A stretch of DNA of 64,000 bases from Ralstonia sp. TCR112 (GTDB lineage: Bacteria; Pseudomonadota; Gammaproteobacteria; Burkholderiales; Burkholderiaceae): positions 21,995 through 85,994 of the forward strand of contig NZ_VOSS01000078.1 in assembly GCF_007997035.1 (NCBI RefSeq). Reading direction: 5' to 3'. The notes under the pieces are model-generated. The model saw only the letters and a list, made by a program, of their open reading frames with translations. It made no database searches and had not been told where the DNA came from. Of the stretch, positions 44,985 through 54,086 are shown one piece after another; position 1 is the stretch's first letter, and every line of letters begins with the position of its first letter. Made by a program: the position numbers and the translations under genes.

Positions 44985-46369
44985 GCCTGGCTCCGCATCA
45001 CCAGTTCGATCTCGTCCGGGGCCACGGGCACGTCGCGCGTGATGATTTCGCAGCCTTCCGGCGTGACGATGGCGTCGTCTTCGATGCGGATGCCGATGTG
45101 CCAATACTGTTCCGGCACGCCGGGCGCGGGGCGCACGTAGATGCCCGGTTCGACGGTCAGCACCATGCCGGCTTCGAGCGGGCGCCACGGGCGTTCGCCT
45201 TCAGCCGGTGCGGCGGTGCCGGGCGTGCGGTATTCGCCCACGTCGTGCACGTCCATGCCGAGCCAGTGGCCGGTGCGGTGCATGTAGAACTGACGGTATT
45301 GGCCGCCGGCGATCACGTCATCGAGGGTGCCGACCTTGTTGGCGTCGAGCAGGCCGGCGTCGAGCATGCCTTGCGCCAGCACGCGCGTGGCAGCATCGTG
45401 CGGTACGTTGTAAGGCACGCCCGGGCGCGTTTCGGCAAGGGCCGCTTCCTGCGCCGCAACCACAAGCTCATACAGTTCGCGTTGCGGGCCGGTAAAGCGG
45501 CCATTGACGGGGAACGTGCGCGTGATGTCCGACGCGTAGCCGTCCAGCTCGCAGCCGGCATCGATCAGGCAGAGATCGCCATCGCGCAGTTCGGCGTTGC
45601 CGGCGCGGTAGTGCAGCACGCACGCGTTCGGGCCCGTGGCGACAATGGAGTTATAGGCAACGCTTTGGGCGCCATGGCGGCGGAATTCGTACAGCAGCTC
45701 GGCTTCGAGATGGTATTCACGCAGGCCGGCACGCGAGGCCTGCATGGCGCGCACGTGCGCTCCGGCGGAGATGCGGCCGGCGCGACGCATGATGTCGAGT
45801 TCGCTCGGGTCCTTGAACAGCCGCATCTCATCGAGGATGGCGCGCACGTCCAGCGCCTGATGCGGCGACGACACCCCCGCGCGGCCTTGCATGCGTACCG
45901 CGTCGAGCCAGCGGCGCATGCGGCGGTCGAACGCGCTGCTCTCGGCCAGCGGATACGCCACAGCACCGGCGTTGGCGAGCAGCTTGGGCAGCGTCGCGTC
46001 GATGTCTTCCACGGAGTGCCCCTCGTCCAGGCCGAAGGCGTCCTTCGCGGCTTCCGGGCCGAATCGGAAGCCGTCCCAGATTTCGCGCTCTTCATGCTTC
46101 GGGCGGCAGAACAGCACACTGCGCGCGGGCGCGTTGCCCGCGGGTACGACGATGGCGAGCACCGCTTCGGGCTCGGTAAAACCCGTCAGGTAATAGAAGT
46201 AGCTGTCGTGCCGATAGGGGTAGTCGCTGTCGCGGTTGCGCATCGCTTCGGGCGCGGTCGGCACGATGGCGACGCCGCCATTGCCACCCGATGCCGCGCG
46301 CAGCCACTGCGCGACGCGCTCGCGGCGCTGGCGATAGGTCTGGAGGAAAGCGAGTTCGGTGGCGGACAT
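44981..46369 (-). CDS. pepP: Xaa-Pro aminopeptidase P
   Basis: The 462-residue metallopeptidase removes N-terminal residues preceding Pro. The pita-bread domain has metal ligands in LIDAGCELDGYASDITRTF (two Asp, about residues 280-295), HRTGHWLGMDVHD (His, about 375), and VLTVEPGIYV plus GIRIEDDAIVTPEG (two Glu). The N-terminal domain includes DSYFYYLTGF. Start MSATELAFL at 46369. It heads the pepP-ubiH-dadA group and diverges from an MHYT-GGDEF-EAL gene. Confidence 0.94.
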   Translation of the reverse strand: MSATELAFLQTYRQRRERVAQWLRAASGGNGGVAIVPTAPEAMRNRDSDYPYRHDSYFYYLTGFTEPEAVLAIVVPAGNAPARSVLFCRPKHEEREIWDGFRFGPEAAKDAFGLDEGHSVEDIDATLPKLLANAGAVAYPLAESSAFDRRMRRWLDAVRMQGRAGVSSPHQALDVRAILDEMRLFKDPSELDIMRRAGRISAGAHVRAMQASRAGLREYHLEAELLYEFRRHGAQSVAYNSIVATGPNACVLHYRAGNAELRDGDLCLIDAGCELDGYASDITRTFPVNGRFTGPQRELYELVVAAQEAALAETRPGVPYNVPHDAATRVLAQGMLDAGLLDANKVGTLDDVIAGGQYRQFYMHRTGHWLGMDVHDVGEYRTPGTAAPAEGERPWRPLEAGMVLTVEPGIYVRPAPGVPEQYWHIGIRIEDDAIVTPEGCEIITRDVPVAPDEIELVMRSQA

Positions 46370-46449
46370 GGCGTGTTTTCCAGCAGCAGAAAGGATGCGT
46401 CGATTGTAACGCCGCGCCGGCGGGCATTCGGAGGAGGGGCTTTGCCACA

Positions 46450-46498
46450 CCCGAAAGGAGACTTGTGCGCTGCGCACGGCCTCTCCTAAAGTCTCGGG
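46450..46498. promoter_or_regulatory. Three-tier inverted repeat between divergent pepP and GGDEF-EAL genes
   Basis: Nested complementary arms are CCCGA (46450-46454)/TCGGG (46494-46498), AGGAGA (46456-46461)/TCTCCT (46482-46487) and GTGCG (46465-46469)/CGCAC (46473-46477). No T-run is present on either side. It lies 81 bp from the pepP start and 97 bp from the signalling gene start. It could be an operator for a dimeric regulator or a leader hairpin. Confidence 0.4.
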
Positions 46499-46595
46499 CG
46501 GCCACCGCCGTTAATACTCACCTGTTTTTCATCCCGGTTGCGACCTCCGCCTGCAGCGGCCTGGCCGCATTGGATCGGCCTGCCCAGGAGAACCG

Positions 46596-48653
46596 ATGCT
46601 CGCCACCAGTTACAACCCGCTTCTCGTCCTGCTGTCCCTGTTCGTGGCCATCCTGGCGTCGTATACGGCGCTGGACATGGCAGGACGTGTCGTCACGGCG
46701 CAAGGCCGCGCGGCGTTGTGGTGGCTCGTCGGCGGCGCATCGGCCATGGGGCTGGGTATCTGGTCGATGCACTTTGTCGGCATGCTGGCGCTGAACCTGC
46801 CGATCCCGGTTGGATATGACGTTGGGATCACGCTTGCGTCACTCTCCATCGGCATTGGCGCCTCGGCATTTGCATTGTGGCTGGTCAGTCGGCGCGAACT
46901 GCCTTGGCCGCGCCTGGCGGACGGCGCGCTTCTCATGGGCGCGGGCGTGGCGGGCATGCATTACACCGGCATGGCCGCGCTGCGCATGAACCCTGGCATT
47001 CAATACGACCCTGCAAGATTTGGGTTGTCGATCGTGATTGCCGTGCTGGCATCGGGCGTGGCGCTGGGGATCGCATTCCGCCTGCGGCGGCAGTCGCGTC
47101 GCGTTCGTGCATTGCGTGCCGGTTCGGCGGTGGTGATGGGCGTGGCCATCGTCGGCATGCACTACACGGGCATGTCGGCCGCGTCGTTTCCATTCGGCAG
47201 CGTGTGCGGCGCTGCGCATACCGGGGCGAGTGCCGATTGGCTTGCGCTGGTCATCATCATCGTCACGCTGGCGGTGCTGGCCATCGCGCTCATCATCTCG
47301 GTGCTGGACCTGCGCATGGAAGCGCGCACCGCCTTGCTGGCGAACTCCCTGGCCGCGGCCAACAAGGAACTGGCTTACCTGGCGCTGCACGACAACCTGA
47401 CCAAGCTGTCCAACCGCGTGCTGCTGGAAGACCGCCTGACGCAGGCGATCCGCACCGCTGACCGCGAGAAGCGCCGCTTCGCGCTCATGTTCATGGACCT
47501 CGATGGCTTCAAGGCCGTCAATGATGTCTATGGCCACCACGTGGGCGATCTGCTGCTGATCGACGTCGCGCAGCGCATCGGCGCGCGCGTGCGTCAGCAG
47601 GACACCGTGGCGCGTGTCGGCGGCGATGAATTCGTCGTGCTCGCCTATGTGGACGATCCGGAAGACGCCGGCACCCTGGCCGACGCGTTGCTGCAAGTGG
47701 TGCGTGAGCCTTTCATGGCAGGCGGTCACGAGCTGCGCGTGTCAACGAGCATCGGCATTGCGATCTACCCCGGCGACGGCGGCAACCAGCACGATCTGCT
47801 GACCAATGCCGATGCGGCGATGTACCACGCGAAGGGCCTGGGCCGGAATGCCTACAGTTTCTTCGCGCCCTCGATGAACGCCGATGTGCATCAGCAGTTG
47901 CAGCTTGTGCAGGACTTGCGCCGCGCGGTTGAGCGGCACGAACTCGTGCTGCATTACCAGCCGAAATTCAACGCGCCCAACGGGCCGATCATGGGCGTCG
48001 AGGCGCTCGTGCGTTGGCAGCATCCGCAGCGCGGTTTGGTGCCCGCCGACGAGTTCATCCCGCTGGCTGAAAAGACCGGCCTCATCGTGCCGCTCGGCGC
48101 GTGGGTGCTGGACGAAGCCTGTCGCCAGATGGCGCAATGGCACCGCGAGGGGCGCACCGGCTGGACCGTCGCCGTGAATCTCTCCGCGCTGCAGTTCAGC
48201 CACGCCGCGCTCATCGACACCGTGCGCGATACGCTCGCGCGCCACGCGCTGGACCCGCGCAGCCTGACGCTGGAGATCACGGAATCGACCGCCATGCGCG
48301 ACGTAGATGCCAGCCTGCAGATCCTGCAGCAGCTCGACGCGATGGGCGTGCGGATTTCCATTGACGATTTCGGGACCGGCTATTCGAGTCTGCTGTATCT
48401 CAAGCGCTTGCCTGCCAGTGAGCTGAAGATTGATCGCGGTTTCGTGCGCGACCTGGCGCACGACACGGAAGACGCGGCCATCGTCTCAGCCATCGTGGCG
48501 CTGGGCCAGACGCTGAACCTGCGCATCGTCGCAGAAGGTGTGGAGACGGCCGAGCAGCAGGCGTTTCTTACGCGGCTTGGCTGTCATTCGCTGCAGGGCT
48601 ACCTGCTGGGCCGCCCGATGACGGCCGAATCATTGAGCGCCGCGATGGCGTAA
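46596..48653 (+). CDS. MHYT sensor - GGDEF - EAL cyclic-di-GMP signalling protein
   Basis: The 685-residue membrane protein has an N-terminal seven-helix MHYT sensor (about residues 1-235) with the motifs SMHFVGM, GMHYTGMAA and GMHYTGMSA, thought to bind copper and sense a diatomic gas. A GGDEF domain (about 265-425) has an intact GGDEF and the inhibitory RxxD site (RQQD) five residues before it. An EAL domain (about 440-680) has EAL intact in GVEALVRW and IDDFGTGYSS. Both catalytic sites look complete, so synthesis or breakdown of c-di-GMP, switched by the sensor, is possible. It ends 4 bp from the convergent murU stop. Confidence 0.93.
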   Translation: MLATSYNPLLVLLSLFVAILASYTALDMAGRVVTAQGRAALWWLVGGASAMGLGIWSMHFVGMLALNLPIPVGYDVGITLASLSIGIGASAFALWLVSRRELPWPRLADGALLMGAGVAGMHYTGMAALRMNPGIQYDPARFGLSIVIAVLASGVALGIAFRLRRQSRRVRALRAGSAVVMGVAIVGMHYTGMSAASFPFGSVCGAAHTGASADWLALVIIIVTLAVLAIALIISVLDLRMEARTALLANSLAAANKELAYLALHDNLTKLSNRVLLEDRLTQAIRTADREKRRFALMFMDLDGFKAVNDVYGHHVGDLLLIDVAQRIGARVRQQDTVARVGGDEFVVLAYVDDPEDAGTLADALLQVVREPFMAGGHELRVSTSIGIAIYPGDGGNQHDLLTNADAAMYHAKGLGRNAYSFFAPSMNADVHQQLQLVQDLRRAVERHELVLHYQPKFNAPNGPIMGVEALVRWQHPQRGLVPADEFIPLAEKTGLIVPLGAWVLDEACRQMAQWHREGRTGWTVAVNLSALQFSHAALIDTVRDTLARHALDPRSLTLEITESTAMRDVDASLQILQQLDAMGVRISIDDFGTGYSSLLYLKRLPASELKIDRGFVRDLAHDTEDAAIVSAIVALGQTLNLRIVAEGVETAEQQAFLTRLGCHSLQGYLLGRPMTAESLSAAMA

Positions 48654-48657
48654 GCGC

Positions 48658-49371
48658 CTAGCGCGCCGCGAGTTCTGCGTCGAGTGCGGCCAGCTGGGCT
48701 GGCGTACCGACGTTTTCCCAGCGACCGTCGAAGCGCTCGCCCGTAGCCCGGCCTTCGGCGATGGCCTGGTGGTACAGCGGCGTCATCGCCAACCGCGTGC
48801 CGGGCGTGATGCCGGCAAACAGGCGCGTGTCGTACAAGCCGATGTTGCCGAAGGTGAGGCGCGCGGCGCCATCGGCGTGGAGCACGCCTTCGTTATCCAG
48901 CGCGAAATCGCCGCGCAGGTGGTACGGCGGGTTCGGCACCATCACCAGGTGCATGCTGGGCGCCGCTTGCGCGGCCATTGCGGGCGCCCGGTCGCGCAGC
49001 AAGGCGTAGTCGTAATCGCAGAACACATCGCCGCTGACGGCGATGAATACGCTGTGGCCCTCGCCGGCATGCAGCAGCGACATGGCCTGCGCGACCCCGC
49101 CCGCCGTTTCCAGCGCCTGCCCCTCCGGCGAATACGCGAGGCGCACGCCCCACGCGCTGCCATCTCCCAGCGCGGTTTCGATCTGCGCGCCGAGCCATGC
49201 GTGGTTGATGACGATGTCGCGCACGCCAGCCGCAGCCAGGCGCTCGATCTGCCAGACGATCAGCGGTTTGCCGCCCACGGTAAGCAGCGGCTTGGGCGTG
49301 TGGTCGGTCAGCGGGCGCATGCGGTCGCCGCGGCCCGCCGCGAAAATCATGGCGCGCGTGGTCGAATTCAA
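48658..49371 (-). CDS. murU: N-acetylmuramate-1-phosphate uridylyltransferase
   Basis: The 237-residue nucleotidyltransferase has the N-terminal MIFAAGRGDRMRPLTDHTPK signature, then KPLLTVGGKPLI and AVSGDVFCDYDY, matching MurU, which converts MurNAc-1-phosphate to UDP-MurNAc in peptidoglycan recycling that bypasses de novo MurNAc synthesis. TTG 49371 overlaps the azlD stop as TTGA and is taken as the start; an ATG seven codons later (49350) is the alternative. AmgK, which supplies its substrate, is encoded upstream in the same overlapping cluster, separated by azlC and azlD. Confidence 0.88.
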   Translation of the reverse strand: MNSTTRAMIFAAGRGDRMRPLTDHTPKPLLTVGGKPLIVWQIERLAAAGVRDIVINHAWLGAQIETALGDGSAWGVRLAYSPEGQALETAGGVAQAMSLLHAGEGHSVFIAVSGDVFCDYDYALLRDRAPAMAAQAAPSMHLVMVPNPPYHLRGDFALDNEGVLHADGAARLTFGNIGLYDTRLFAGITPGTRLAMTPLYHQAIAEGRATGERFDGRWENVGTPAQLAALDAELAAR

Positions 49372-49694
49372 GCCATCACCTTCATGAGAATCAGCAGCAC
49401 AGCCATGCCGCCGACGATGGTCCACATCGCGCTCTTCGTCACCCGTGCGATGACGATGGCGACGATGCCGGCAAGCAGGCGAGGGTTGTCGACCGACACT
49501 GCGAGCGCACCGTCGCGCATCAGCAGGTCGGGCGCGATGAGCGCGGTCAGCATCGCGGCCGGCACGTAGGGCAGGGCGTTGCGGAACCACATCGGCAGGT
49601 TCATGCGCCCTTCGAGCGCGATGAACGATAGGCGGATCAAGTAGGTCGCCGCGCCGGCAATCAGCAGCACGCCGAAAAGGATGAGCGCTTTCAT
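49368..49694 (-). CDS. azlD: AzlD-family branched-chain amino acid export subunit
   Basis: The 108-residue protein is almost entirely membrane helices (four hydrophobic segments) and matches the small AzlD partner, with YLIRLSFIALEGR near residue 18 and RNALPYVPAAMLTALIAPDLL at about 42. It works with AzlC to export branched-chain amino acids or analogues. Its start overlaps the azlC stop as ATGA, and its stop overlaps the presumed murU start. Confidence 0.88.
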   Translation of the reverse strand: MKALILFGVLLIAGAATYLIRLSFIALEGRMNLPMWFRNALPYVPAAMLTALIAPDLLMRDGALAVSVDNPRLLAGIVAIVIARVTKSAMWTIVGGMAVLLILMKVMA

Positions 49695-50419
49695 GCGGCA
49701 GCCCCCTTGTCGGACGGCCGGGCAAGCAAGCGCTCAACCAGCGCACCGACGGCGATGCCCACGCACGCCGCGCTCATCAGCCCGAGCTTGTGCGGCCAGC
49801 CCGTCCACGCCACGGCCAGCGCGGCGCCGGCCAATGCCGCAGCGAGTTGGGCGCGCGTGCGCAGTGCCGGCACCACGATGGCGATGAACGTCAGCGGCAG
49901 GAAGAAATCAAGCGGCCAGGAGGTCGGCACCTGCGCCCCCAGCACCACGCCGACGATCGTCGACGCCTGCCAGCTCGACCACAGCGCCACGCCGGCGCCG
50001 AGGAAATACCAATGGCGGTAGGCGGCTTCCTCGCTGCCGGGCTGCGCGGTGACAACGCGGCGGTTCATGGCGGCGAAGGCTTCGTCAGTCAGCAGATAGG
50101 CGATCAGCCATTTCCAGCGGCGCGGCAGGTGCGCCAGCGCGGGCGCAATGCTGGCCGAATACAGCGCGTGCCGCAGATTCACCATCGATACCGTCGCCGC
50201 AATGACCAGCGCTGGCGCGCCACCGGCCCACAGCTGCACGAGGATCATCTGCGAGGCGCCACCGAAAACGATGGCGCTCATCGCCACGGCAAGCCACGCG
50301 GGCATGCCGGCGGACGTGGCCAGCACGCCGTAGATCATGCCGAACGGCACCACGCCCAGCAGCATGGGGGCGAGCGCCAGCATGCCGGCGCGGAACTCGA
50401 CGGCGCGCGGGGATGACAT
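49691..50419 (-). CDS. azlC: AzlC-family branched-chain amino acid permease
   Basis: The 242-residue integral membrane protein is the large subunit of the AzlCD exporter. FGMIYGVLATSAGM (about residues 27-40), FGGASQMILVQLWAGG (about 52-67) and VNLRHALYSASIAPALAHLP (about 83-102) are family hallmarks. Its ATG overlaps the amgK stop (TGATG) and its stop overlaps azlD. Placement between the two peptidoglycan-recycling genes amgK and murU is unexpected for an amino-acid exporter. Confidence 0.9.
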   Translation of the reverse strand: MSSPRAVEFRAGMLALAPMLLGVVPFGMIYGVLATSAGMPAWLAVAMSAIVFGGASQMILVQLWAGGAPALVIAATVSMVNLRHALYSASIAPALAHLPRRWKWLIAYLLTDEAFAAMNRRVVTAQPGSEEAAYRHWYFLGAGVALWSSWQASTIVGVVLGAQVPTSWPLDFFLPLTFIAIVVPALRTRAQLAAALAGAALAVAWTGWPHKLGLMSAACVGIAVGALVERLLARPSDKGAAA

Positions 50420-51480
50420 CAGAACGTGTAGCCGATCTGCTGTGCGCGATCTTCGAGTTGATCGAGCAGGCGGGCCAGGGGCGCCAGCGCGTTGTAGCGG
50501 CTGCACACACGGCGCAGGTAGGCGATGAAGCGGGGGGTGTCTTCCACGTAGCCGGTCTTGCCGTCGCGGTAGCACAGGCGCGCAAAGATGCCGGCCACCT
50601 TCAGATGGCGTTGCGCGCCCATCCATTCGAGCGCGCGGTAGAACTCGCCGAAGTCTTCATCGACCGGCAGCTTGGCCGCGCGGGCGGCTTCCCAGTAGCG
50701 CACGGCCCAATCCAGCTCCTGCTCTTCGTCCCACGACAGGAAGGCGTCGCGCAGCAGTGAGGCCGCGTCGTAGGTGATTGGCCCGTAGACGGCGTCCTGG
50801 AAGTCCAGCACACCCGGCTGCGAAGGGTCGGCCGCGTTCACCATCAGGTTGCGCGGCATGTAGTCACGGTGGACATACACGCGCGGCTGGGCCAAGGCGC
50901 TGTCGACCAGCAGCTTGAACACCTTGTCGAGCGATTCGCGCTGCGTGGCGTCCAACGGGCGTTGCAGGTGGCGGTCGACATACCAGTCGGGAAACAGCGA
51001 CAGCTCGCGGCGCAGCAGCGCTTCGTCGTACGGCGGCAGTTCACCTTCGCGCGATGCCGACTGCCAGCGCACCAGGGTATGGATGGCCGGGCGGAACAGC
51101 GTATTGGCGTAGGCGAGGTCGAAATTGCGCTCGCGCAGCGATTGCAGATACGTTTGCGGGCCCAGATCGGTCAGCAGCAGGAAGCCCTGCGCGAGATCCT
51201 GCTCCAGCACCTGCGGCGCACGCACGCCCGCACCGTTGAGCAGACCGGCCACATGGACGAACGGGCGGCAGTCTTCCTGCGGCGGCGGGGCGTCCATGAC
51301 GATCAGCGTGCCGTTGGAGCTGTCCAGACGGAAATAGCGGCGGAAGCTGGCATCGGCCGAGGCGGGTTGCAGCGTGTCGATGCGCAGGCCGTGGGCGGCG
51401 GGCAATGTGCCGAGCCAGTCGCGCAGTTGGCTGAGGCGTGCGTCGGTTGCGCCTGCTGCGGCGCCAGGGGTCGAAGCCAT
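50419..51480 (-). CDS. amgK: Anomeric MurNAc/GlcNAc kinase (aminoglycoside phosphotransferase fold)
   Basis: The 353-residue kinase has the APH fold: an N-lobe with SADASFRRYFRL (about residues 44-55), a catalytic loop VYVHRDYMPRNLMV (about 227-240; HxD...N) and a DFQ metal motif in GVLDFQDAVYGP. AmgK phosphorylates the anomeric C1 of MurNAc for MurU. Start ATG 51480. It diverges from lptD, as in several Pseudomonas and Burkholderiales genomes. Its stop overlaps the azlC start. Confidence 0.9.
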   Translation of the reverse strand: MASTPGAAAGATDARLSQLRDWLGTLPAAHGLRIDTLQPASADASFRRYFRLDSSNGTLIVMDAPPPQEDCRPFVHVAGLLNGAGVRAPQVLEQDLAQGFLLLTDLGPQTYLQSLRERNFDLAYANTLFRPAIHTLVRWQSASREGELPPYDEALLRRELSLFPDWYVDRHLQRPLDATQRESLDKVFKLLVDSALAQPRVYVHRDYMPRNLMVNAADPSQPGVLDFQDAVYGPITYDAASLLRDAFLSWDEEQELDWAVRYWEAARAAKLPVDEDFGEFYRALEWMGAQRHLKVAGIFARLCYRDGKTGYVEDTPRFIAYLRRVCSRYNALAPLARLLDQLEDRAQQIGYTF

Positions 51481-51519
51481 GCTGAGAGAATGCTGGAATG
51501 AGGCTGGAAGGAAGCCCCG

Positions 51520-51525
51520 TATAAT
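51520..51525 (+). promoter_or_regulatory. Consensus -10 element for the lptD operon
   Basis: A perfect TATAAT on the plus strand lies 131 bp before the lptD start, in the gap shared with the divergent amgK gene. The matching -35 region (around 51497) is poor. The reverse strand offers TATTAT at the same place, so a shared divergent promoter region is possible. Confidence 0.5.
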
Positions 51526-51656
51526 ACCCGACCGAGTTTCGCCGCGAGCGAGCGCCGGCCCTGTCCAGGCCGCGTCCGGCGGCGGGATTGACCGCACTAC
51601 TGACTGATTTTGTGCCTGTGCGTGCCGTTGCGCGCGCGGCCCCGTTCCCGATCTGC

Positions 51657-54086
51657 ATGACCGAACCGAACCGAGCCAGGAAAAACCGGCAGCGCGCCCC
51701 TGTTGCCGCGCCCGATCAGCGGCCCGCCAACCGGCGCGGCGCGCTGGCATTGCGCCCGCTGGTGTTCGCAGTGGCCGGTGTCTGGACGGCGACGTCCGCG
51801 GCGCAGAGCGCGGACACCACGCAAGCGACGGCGCCTGCTGCCACGCCGGCCTCCTCGGTGACGGCGCTGGCGACGTCCGGCCCGACCACGCCCGGCGGCA
51901 GCCCGCTGGTGCCCAAGATGGCCGAGCCCGTCCAGCGTCCCGACAACACTGTCCCCACCTTCACGGCGGCCGACAAGATGGACGGCCGCACCAACGAAGA
52001 CATCCACCTGCGCGGAAATGGCGAACTGCGCCGCAACGGTTCAGTGCTGAAGGGCGACACGCTCGATTACAACCAGGACACCGACCTGGCCACGGCCACC
52101 GGCAACGTGCGGCTGTTCAAGGGCGGCACGCTCGTCACCGGCCCGGACGCCAAGCTCAAGGTCACCGCCAACGAAGGCACCATTAGCACGCCCACGTACG
52201 AGTTCCACACGACCGGCGGCCGCGGCACCGCAGACCGGATCGATTTCATCGACAAGGACAACAGCCGCATCACGCGCGGCACCTACACCACCTGCTCGCC
52301 CGACAACGTCGACTGGTACTTCAGCGCGAGCCGCATCGATATCGACAGCGACCGCCAGGTCGGCACCGGCCGCAACGGCGTGCTGCACTTCTTCGGCGTG
52401 CCGGTGTTTGCTGCGCCGGTCATGGACTTTCCGCTCAACGACGATCGGCGCAGCGGTTTCCTGGCTCCGGTGTTCGGCTACAACAGCCGCAGCGGGGCCG
52501 ACGTCACGCTGCCGTACTACTTCAATCTCGCGCCGAACCGCGATCTGACGTTGTATCCCCGTCTGCTGACCCAGCGTGGCCTGCAGCTCGGCGCCGAGTA
52601 CCGCTATCTCGATACGTCATACAGCGGCGTCCTGCGTGGCGAATTCCTGCCCGATGACCGCGACGCCGGTCGTAGCCGCTGGTCGATTTCGGCGGTACAC
52701 ACGCAGCGCCTGGCACCTGGCCTGACCGGCTACATTAACTACAACAAGGTTTCCGACAACACCTACCCCGATGACCTGGGCCGCAGCATCGTCACGGCGA
52801 CGCAGCGTCAGTACACCCAGGAAGGCGGTGTCACCTACTCGTTCGGCGACTGGGTGGCGTTGGCGCGTGTGCAGAAATTCCAGACGTTGTCGACCGCCAC
52901 AACGCCACTGACAGCACCGTATGAGCGCCTGCCGCAGTTGAGCCTGACCTATAACAAGTACGACCTTGGCGGCTTTGACATCAATTTCCTGACCGATTAC
53001 ACCCGGTTCTCGATCCCGACGGCCAATACTGTCCAGGGCGAGCGGCTGTTCATGCAGCCGACGATCAGCTACCCGATCGTCCGCCCCGGCTGGTACGTCA
53101 CGCCAAAGTTCATTCTCAACACCACTGCATACCGTCTGGACCGCCCGGCCGGCGATACGCAGGACACGCAGATCAATCGCACGTTGCCCACGTTCTCGCT
53201 CGATTCGGGCATGACGTTCGAGCGCGATGCGCCGCTGGTCTCCAAACTGTTTGGCGTGAGCTACATCCAGACGCTGGAGCCGCGCGTGTTCTACGTGTAC
53301 ACGCCGTATCGTGACCAGTCGCAGATTCCTCTGTTCGATACCGGCCAGTCGGACTACAACCTCGGCCAGATCTTTACCGAGAACCCGTACACCGGTTACG
53401 ACCGCATTGCCGACAACAACAAGGTGACGGCAGGTGTGACCACGCGTTTTATCGAGGCCGAATCAGGCATCGAGCGCTTGCGCGCAACGATCGCACAGCG
53501 CATCGATCTCGAAGGCCAGCGCGTGACGCTGGCGGGCGCGGCCCCCACGTCGGTGCGTCGCTATTCGGACCTTCTGGGCGCGACCACGATCCAGATGTTC
53601 CGCGGCATCTTTTTCGATACGAACCTTCAGTACAATCAGGACATCGATCGCATCATGCGCTCGACTGTCGCGTTCAGCTGGAAGCCGGAAGCCAACAAGG
53701 TGATCAACCTAGGCTATCGCTATTACCGGCAAGACGCGAATACCGGTCAGCTGCCGCTGGAACAGGCCGATATCTCAACGCAGTGGCCGATTACCCGGCG
53801 CCTCTACGGCCTGGGTCGCATTGGTTACGACCTGGATGCGCGCAAGCCGTCGGATATGCTGCTTGGCCTCGAGTATGTGGCGGACTGCTGGGTCGGTCGA
53901 CTGGCGGTGCAGCGCTACAGCAATGCAGTTTCGGGCTATACGACGCATATCTTTGCCCAGATCGAATTCAAGGGTTTGTCGAAGGTGGGGAACAATCCGA
54001 TCGACGTGATTCGCCTGAACGTGCCCGGCTACCAGCCGGTGAGCGCACAGCCGATCACGCCGTCCGTGCTGGATCAATATGAATAA
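51657..54086 (+). CDS. lptD: LPS-assembly outer membrane protein LptD
   Basis: The 809-residue beta-barrel protein inserts LPS into the outer leaflet. It has an N-terminal export signal (basic region about residues 4-28, hydrophobic 32-48, likely cleavage after SAA near 50). An OstA-type jellyroll starts with the characteristic LKGDTLDYNQDTDLATATGN (about 130-149). A C-terminal barrel follows, with alternating aromatic strands such as LGYRYYRQDAN and LGLEYVADCWVG. One Cys in the jellyroll region (YTTCSPDN) and one near the C-terminus (ADCWVG) could form the inter-domain disulfide. It overlaps surA by 8 nt. Confidence 0.93.
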   Translation: MTEPNRARKNRQRAPVAAPDQRPANRRGALALRPLVFAVAGVWTATSAAQSADTTQATAPAATPASSVTALATSGPTTPGGSPLVPKMAEPVQRPDNTVPTFTAADKMDGRTNEDIHLRGNGELRRNGSVLKGDTLDYNQDTDLATATGNVRLFKGGTLVTGPDAKLKVTANEGTISTPTYEFHTTGGRGTADRIDFIDKDNSRITRGTYTTCSPDNVDWYFSASRIDIDSDRQVGTGRNGVLHFFGVPVFAAPVMDFPLNDDRRSGFLAPVFGYNSRSGADVTLPYYFNLAPNRDLTLYPRLLTQRGLQLGAEYRYLDTSYSGVLRGEFLPDDRDAGRSRWSISAVHTQRLAPGLTGYINYNKVSDNTYPDDLGRSIVTATQRQYTQEGGVTYSFGDWVALARVQKFQTLSTATTPLTAPYERLPQLSLTYNKYDLGGFDINFLTDYTRFSIPTANTVQGERLFMQPTISYPIVRPGWYVTPKFILNTTAYRLDRPAGDTQDTQINRTLPTFSLDSGMTFERDAPLVSKLFGVSYIQTLEPRVFYVYTPYRDQSQIPLFDTGQSDYNLGQIFTENPYTGYDRIADNNKVTAGVTTRFIEAESGIERLRATIAQRIDLEGQRVTLAGAAPTSVRRYSDLLGATTIQMFRGIFFDTNLQYNQDIDRIMRSTVAFSWKPEANKVINLGYRYYRQDANTGQLPLEQADISTQWPITRRLYGLGRIGYDLDARKPSDMLLGLEYVADCWVGRLAVQRYSNAVSGYTTHIFAQIEFKGLSKVGNNPIDVIRLNVPGYQPVSAQPITPSVLDQYE

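Noticed and set aside
43161..45140. Long plus-strand open frame opposite ubiH and dadA
   Set aside because: Shadow of two clear FAD enzymes; no ribosome site and no motif.
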